Of a DNA stretch of 10,238 bases, positions 6,536-10,238 are shown piece by piece. This DNA comes from Methanobacteriota archaeon (GTDB lineage Archaea; Thermoplasmatota; Poseidoniia; Poseidoniales; Thalassarchaeaceae). The position numbers and the translations under genes are program-made. The stretch lies in the NCBI GenBank assembly GCA_002731195.1, contig PCAI01000065.1, positions 1-10,238 on the forward strand, read 5' to 3'. A model generated the notes under the pieces. It did no database searches. It was not told the DNA's origin and was given only the letters and a program-made list of their open reading frames with translations. Positions within the stretch are counted from its first letter, which is position 1, and each line of letters starts with the position of its first letter.

Positions 6536-7678
6536 TCAATAGTGTTCAAATATAACACTACTATCAATATGTGTTACTTTCTGTCCATCATTATTCACTG
6601 AACCTACAATTTTTGTTCCTGGTAATCTCTCATCTATCCAATTAACAACCTTTTCAGCATAATCTGGAGAAACAGCGAGAACCATTCCCATTCCCATGTT
6701 AAATGTTCTATGCATTTCTTTGTTATCGATTTTTCCTATTTCTGCAATCCAATTGAATTCAGGAGGTATGGGCAGGGGATTGGATATGTCCCATCCAAAA
6801 GAGTCATGTAATCTGAGGAGATTAGACAAACCCCCTCCAGTAATATGGGCTATAGCCTTCAATTCAGAAATTCTACAAGGTCCTCTATTTTCTCTGCATG
6901 AGATTATTAAATCAATTATGGGATCAACATATATTCTTGTTGGATTCAGAAGCACTTCCCCAAGAAGAATATCTTTGCCCGATTCCGGAAAACGCTCAAT
7001 TATCCTATTTTTATGTTCTGAATTAAATGGAACCACATCTCTCAAAGAAACCCCTGATCTTTCTAAAACAGCTCTTACTAATGTGTATCCATTTGAATGA
7101 ATGCCACTACTAGGAAGTCCAATTAAAATATCTCCTGGTTCTAAATTCTCACCAGTTATTGCCTCTCCTTTTGGAAACCATCCTAGTGCCGTACCTGATA
7201 AGTCTAATTCGTTTACTATCCCGGGTAACGTGGCAGTTTCACCTCCTGCTAGTGTTATTCTAGCTCTTTTACAAGCTTCAGAAAGAGAAGATCCTAATTT
7301 TGCATGAACATTTGGATTAGTTTCTGGAACAGCTATATAGTCAACGAATGCTATCGGTTCAGCACCTACACATAATAAATCATTTACATTCATTGCAACA
7401 CAGTCTATACCAACTCCTTCCCATCTTTCAATTTCATTTGCAAGTTGAAGCTTTGATCCTACTCCATCGGTGGCAAGTGCTAGTCTAGAATCTCCAAATT
7501 CTACTATTCCTCCAAAACCTCCTGGCAAATGAACAGGAGCACCAATTTGTCCACTTTTTCGTGGCGATTCACTTAATGCATTTATGAGGCTAGAAACAGC
7601 TTTTCCTTCAGCATCGATATCCACTCCGCTAGAAGAATAATCCATCGGCTCACGTGATTCCATATCTTCGCGACTCAT
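6536..7678 (-). CDS. purM: Phosphoribosylformylglycinamidine cyclo-ligase (AIR synthetase)
   Basis: 380 residues, slightly longer than the ~345 of E. coli PurM. It closes the imidazole ring: FGAM + ATP to aminoimidazole ribonucleotide, the fifth step of de novo purine synthesis, as a cytoplasmic dimer. Family blocks in order: YSSSGVDIDAEGKAV (14-28), LPGGFGG (51-57), LALATDGVGSKLQLA (66-80, ATP/phosphate loop), GIDCVAMNVNDLLCVGAEPI (90-109), LAGGETATLPG (143-153), DILIGLPSSGIHSNGYTLVR (183-202), LLNPTRIYV (243-251), IAHITGGGL (276-284), MHRTFNMGMGMVLAV (322-336). All expected motifs are present. Start at 7678 is the first ATG; ATGs at 7663 and 7645 still precede the conserved YxxxGVDID block, so the true N-terminus may be 5-11 residues shorter. 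It is first gene of a probable purM-trm1 operon, divergent from the lipoprotein gene. Confidence 0.96.
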   Translation of the reverse strand: MSREDMESREPMDYSSSGVDIDAEGKAVSSLINALSESPRKSGQIGAPVHLPGGFGGIVEFGDSRLALATDGVGSKLQLANEIERWEGVGIDCVAMNVNDLLCVGAEPIAFVDYIAVPETNPNVHAKLGSSLSEACKRARITLAGGETATLPGIVNELDLSGTALGWFPKGEAITGENLEPGDILIGLPSSGIHSNGYTLVRAVLERSGVSLRDVVPFNSEHKNRIIERFPESGKDILLGEVLLNPTRIYVDPIIDLIISCRENRGPCRISELKAIAHITGGGLSNLLRLHDSFGWDISNPLPIPPEFNWIAEIGKIDNKEMHRTFNMGMGMVLAVSPDYAEKVVNWIDERLPGTKIVGSVNNDGQKVTHIDSSVIFEHY

Positions 7679-7763
7679 CGATACAATTTCATATCCTCGG
7701 ATTAATGTTTATTGGAGTAAAATATGCATTTAATGCTACTTAAAGTGATATTTTTATTCAAAC

Positions 7764-7773
7764 TATATAAAAT
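7764..7773 (+). promoter_or_regulatory. TATA box of the lipoprotein gene
   Basis: TATATAAAAT matches the archaeal TATA consensus well. Transcription would be expected to start about 25-27 bases downstream, near 7794-7797, giving a leader of roughly 40 bases that contains two palindromes and a GGAG ahead of the ATG at 7838. This is the best promoter in the window. Confidence 0.55.
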
Positions 7774-7793
7774 AATTAGACAATAGAGTCTAT

Positions 7794-7806
7794 AAGTGTT
7801 ACACTT
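7794..7806. promoter_or_regulatory. Perfect palindrome at the predicted transcription start
   Basis: AAGTGT-T-ACACTT: two six-base arms around one central base. It overlaps the transcription start predicted from the TATA box at 7764-7773, a position where a bound regulator would block RNA polymerase. It is a candidate operator for the lipoprotein gene; the regulator is unknown. Confidence 0.4.
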
Positions 7807-7811
7807 TCTCG

Positions 7812-7821
7812 CGGTTAACCG
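7812..7821. promoter_or_regulatory. Second palindrome in the lipoprotein leader
   Basis: CGGTTAACCG is a perfect ten-base palindrome, five bases after the first palindrome and GC-richer than its surroundings. Its right end touches the GGAG (7821-7824) that is the only ribosome-site candidate for the ATG at 7838 (spacing 13 bases, longer than usual). It could be a second operator half or an RNA hairpin masking the ribosome site, though with no loop a stable hairpin is unlikely. Confidence 0.35.
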
Positions 7822-7837
7822 GAGTGTGTGTTTCACG

Positions 7838-10238
7838 ATGAATAATAGAAAAATAATGGCAATAATGATGACCACCAGTATGCTTGCTGCAGCATTTGCA
7901 GGATGCCTTGGTGGAGATGACGATGAAGAAGAATGGGCGTTAACGGTCGCTAGCGATGTTAATGCAGAGTTTGTTACTTCAGATTGGACCCCTATAATCC
8001 CTAATCTGAATGCAGATACAGGAATGTGTGATGCAATCTTGTCTGCTATGACAATAAACGATGAGCGCGATGAAGTAGTAGACTTTACAAGAGCATACTA
8101 TACTAGTGCTCAAGGAGTAATTGGTGGCAGTGGTGCTGCTGTAATTACTGATGTAGCTTCATTGAATGCTGCTGGAACAACTATTGCAGTACAATCAGGA
8201 ACAACTTCTGATCTGTACGCTGCAGAAAGCTTAGGAATGGCAACAATTCAAGCATACGAAGGATGGCCTGAAGTAATCGCAGCAGTAAACGACGGCACAG
8301 CTCACTATGCTATCGGCGATGCTCCAGTTGTGGCTCTTGAAGGAACTTTGATGACTACTTTCTCTCCAGAGAATTTCGGTATCGCAGTTCGTGATGAAGC
8401 TGATAATGAATTAGAAGATGCTCTTAACGTTGCTATTACAGCAATAGTTGCTTCTGGAGAATATGATGCTCATCTTGAAGCATGGTTCCCAGGTACATCT
8501 GGTACTTTAGTGGATACAACAACAGCTACAACAGCTACAGCTTATCCAATGCCTACTGAAGGAAGTACACTAACTGAAGTTCTAGAATCAGGTACTCTAA
8601 AGTTCTGTTCAGATACAACATATCCTCCTTTCGAGAGTCTTGATGCTAGCGGTAATGCTGTAGGTTTCGATGTTGATATCGGTCATGCAATAGTTGATGA
8701 AATCGCAGAGCATTATGCTAATGTTGCAGATGCAACTGTACTCGGTTGCACAGATTCAGATAACCCTGGTTATGATGCAGCAGCGAATCTAGATGATGGA
8801 ACTTGTGTAGCCGGAGTTAAAATCGGTTTCCTATTAGATCAAACTTCACCTGCAATCTCTGCGTATGCTTCTAACTTTATGGCCGCAGCACAAATTGCTA
8901 TCAATGATCTAAACGCTATTGAGAACGGAGCTTTCTTCGAACTAGTAGCTGGTGATACAGGTTGTAATGGAGATATAGCCGGTGCTTCAGCTCAGACACT
9001 TGCTGCTAGCGGTGTTGTAGGTGTGGCAGGAGCCGCATGTTCTTCAGCATCAATGGCAGCAAATGCAGTATTGGCGCCACTAGGAATTCCAATGGTTTCC
9101 TATGCAAGTACGAGCCCTGACTTATCTAATCCTGATACTTACCCTAACTTTTTCAGAGTAGTTCCAAGCGATGCTCTTCAAGGCCCTGCAATGGCTTCAA
9201 TGGTCGTTGCAGTTGGAATGCAAGGAGGTGCTCCTAACGCATCAACTTCAATGATGGCAATGAATCCAGCATTAGTGCACATGACAAATGATTACGGATC
9301 TGGACTAGCAGGTGCATTCGAAGGTGCATGGCTAGCTTCATCTGGTCAATCTGCTCTCTGTGCAAAGATAGGATATGATCCAGCTGATGCAACTACCAGT
9401 TACGCAGGTATGGCACAACAAGTTATTGATGCTGGTTGTGGATCTGTAGTTACAGTGACATACGCAGCAGATGGTGCAGACTTCATGGAAGCATTGAGAG
9501 GATTAGGTTCAACAATCCCAGCATTCGGTGGAGATGGAATTGCATCCGAAGATTGGATATCAGAATTCTCAGCTCCAGCTGCGGCAAACACGGTATTTGC
9601 AACTAAACCACGTGCATCAACAGGTGCAGGTTCATTCGCTGCTGATTGTGCTGCCAACGATGCTTGTGCAGGCGGAATTTATACTGGTGAAACATACGAT
9701 GCAATTTCCATCATTGGAAAAGCATACAATATGGAAGCAGGAGCTAACATGGCTAGCCATATCGGTATGGTAGGTGTGAATTATACTGGTGCTTCTGGTA
9801 CTGTTCATTTCGATGCAGTAGGAGATATTCCTGGTGCAGGATATGACATATGCATGCATGCAATCATATCTTCGACTGATACTTACCTAAACTGTCAACA
9901 CTACTGGACTGCTGAAGGAGGAGTACAAGAATACGTATTCTCAGGTTTAACAATAAAGTTGGGTATGCTATTAGATCAGACTTCCCCTGCAATATCTGCC
10001 TATGCCGGTGGATTTGTGGCTTCTAGCCAAATCGCTCTAGCAATTATGAATGCTGCAGGATACAGTAACGGATTACAATTTGAGATAGTATATGCCGATA
10101 CAGCATGCTCACCAGCAGGAGCAACTGCTGGAGCGCAAACACTTGCTGCAGCAGGTGTAGTTGGAGTTGTTGGAGCAGCTTGCTCTTCCGCATCAATGGC
10201 AGCAAACGCCGTACTATCTCCATTAGGAATCCCAATGA
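7838..10238 (+). CDS. Multidomain substrate-binding lipoprotein: permuted type-3 solute-binding domain plus tandem LIV-type binding domains (3'-truncated by window edge)
   Basis: The frame is open from the ATG at 7838 to the edge: 800 residues, no stop. Residues 1-23 are a signal peptide with lipobox AFAGC (lipidated Cys23), then an acidic GGDDDEEE spacer, so the protein is exported and membrane-anchored. Residues 33-219 resemble an SBP_bac_3 (polar amino acid binding) domain: strand ALTVASDV, then directly AEFVTSDWTPIIPNLN, CDAILSAMTINDERDEVVDFT, and end HLEAWFPG. The usual segment between the first two is absent. After a Thr/Ala linker, residues 243-301 supply that segment (LKFCSDTTYPPFESLD, AVGFDVDIGHAI). 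Cys304-Cys323 bracket a hinge CTDSDNPGYD..DDGTC. Residues 328-706 are a Leu/Ile/Val-type (Peripla_BP_6) domain, and a second copy starts at 707. Lys+Arg are very rare (about 14 of 800). A TATA box, palindromes and a GGAG at 7821-7824 precede it. Ligands are probably amino acids; no transporter genes are adjacent. Confidence 0.9.
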   Translation, partial: MNNRKIMAIMMTTSMLAAAFAGCLGGDDDEEEWALTVASDVNAEFVTSDWTPIIPNLNADTGMCDAILSAMTINDERDEVVDFTRAYYTSAQGVIGGSGAAVITDVASLNAAGTTIAVQSGTTSDLYAAESLGMATIQAYEGWPEVIAAVNDGTAHYAIGDAPVVALEGTLMTTFSPENFGIAVRDEADNELEDALNVAITAIVASGEYDAHLEAWFPGTSGTLVDTTTATTATAYPMPTEGSTLTEVLESGTLKFCSDTTYPPFESLDASGNAVGFDVDIGHAIVDEIAEHYANVADATVLGCTDSDNPGYDAAANLDDGTCVAGVKIGFLLDQTSPAISAYASNFMAAAQIAINDLNAIENGAFFELVAGDTGCNGDIAGASAQTLAASGVVGVAGAACSSASMAANAVLAPLGIPMVSYASTSPDLSNPDTYPNFFRVVPSDALQGPAMASMVVAVGMQGGAPNASTSMMAMNPALVHMTNDYGSGLAGAFEGAWLASSGQSALCAKIGYDPADATTSYAGMAQQVIDAGCGSVVTVTYAADGADFMEALRGLGSTIPAFGGDGIASEDWISEFSAPAAANTVFATKPRASTGAGSFAADCAANDACAGGIYTGETYDAISIIGKAYNMEAGANMASHIGMVGVNYTGASGTVHFDAVGDIPGAGYDICMHAIISSTDTYLNCQHYWTAEGGVQEYVFSGLTIKLGMLLDQTSPAISAYAGGFVASSQIALAIMNAAGYSNGLQFEIVYADTACSPAGATAGAQTLAAAGVVGVVGAACSSASMAANAVLSPLGIPM
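8819..9955 (+). repeat. LIV-type binding domain, copy 1 of an in-gene tandem duplication
   Basis: Encodes residues 328-706 of the lipoprotein. It begins KIGFLLDQTSPAISAYA and includes the CSSASMAANAVLAPLGIPM ligand-pocket block and the MVSYASTSPDLS continuation typical of Leu/Ile/Val-binding proteins. This is the complete repeat unit, about 379 residues, and runs straight into copy 2 without the Cys-bracketed hinge that precedes copy 1. Confidence 0.85.
9956..10238 (+). repeat. LIV-type binding domain, copy 2 (cut by window edge)
   Basis: Encodes residues 707-800. It begins KLGMLLDQTSPAISAYA and reaches CSSASMAANAVLSPLGIPM at the edge. Over bases 8999-9094 against 10142-10237, 29 of 32 residues are identical while 14 codons differ silently. 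Copy 2 has a two-residue insertion (NAAGYSNGLQFE against NAIENGAFFE). Confidence 0.85.

Noticed and set aside
6523..6567. Longer trm1 start overlapping purM
   Set aside because: It would overlap purM by 32 bases and add 15 hydrophobic residues not seen in Trm1; ATG 6522 gives a normal operon spacing.
6696..7307. Plus-strand open frames antisense to purM
   Set aside because: purM on the minus strand has every family motif; these frames are shadows with no domain.
9400..10235. Short open frames on both strands within the right-hand 850 bases
   Set aside because: They lie inside the continuous lipoprotein frame (7838 to edge) whose translation has clear LIV-binding motifs; Ala/Gly-rich codons produce open shadow frames.
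8819..10238. Tandem repeat as a sign of a mobile element or assembly duplicate
   Set aside because: The copies differ silently in nearly half of aligned codons, so they are an old domain duplication within one gene.

Overview
The window looks like a stretch of an AT-rich archaeal chromosome. The best guess is a planktonic marine euryarchaeon of the Marine Group II/III (Poseidoniia) type. Evidence for archaea: a Trm1-type tRNA (guanine-26) dimethyltransferase, a PAC2-family proteasome-assembly-chaperone homologue, TATA-like elements about 27-30 bases ahead of several start codons (near-leaderless transcripts), and an acidic secreted lipoprotein starting with an archaeal-style ...AGCLGGDDD... 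lipobox. Bacterial-looking genes (SelO, a two-domain NfuA, DUF2061) are interspersed, as is common in that group. The lineage is inferred from gene content only.

Layout, left to right: 3' part of selO (+, cut by the left edge); a tiny two-helix membrane protein (+); DUF2061 membrane protein (-); hotdog acyl-CoA thioesterase (+); pentapeptide-repeat protein (-); PAC2 chaperone homologue (+); nfuA Fe-S carrier (-); moaA (+); trm1 and, upstream of it on the same strand, purM (-, probable two-gene operon); then a divergent promoter region and a very long lipoprotein ORF (+) that stays open from 7838 to the right edge. No tRNA, rRNA, CRISPR or insertion sequence was seen.

Most genes are single units that alternate in strand, so nearly every gene needs its own promoter. 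Three convergent pairs end with stop codons touching or overlapping. The genes are mostly housekeeping: purine synthesis (purM), tRNA modification (trm1), molybdopterin synthesis (moaA), Fe-S delivery (nfuA, which could plausibly serve the [4Fe-4S] enzyme MoaA next door), proteasome assembly and protein AMPylation.

The most unusual object is the right-hand lipoprotein (800 residues visible, incomplete). It carries a type-3 (polar amino acid) solute-binding domain whose N-terminal piece has been cut out and reappears after the C-terminal piece, as in a circular permutation. A Cys-bracketed hinge follows, then at least two tandem Leu/Ile/Val-type binding domains. It is preceded by a good TATA box and two adjacent perfect palindromes. 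No ABC permease or ATPase gene is present in the window.
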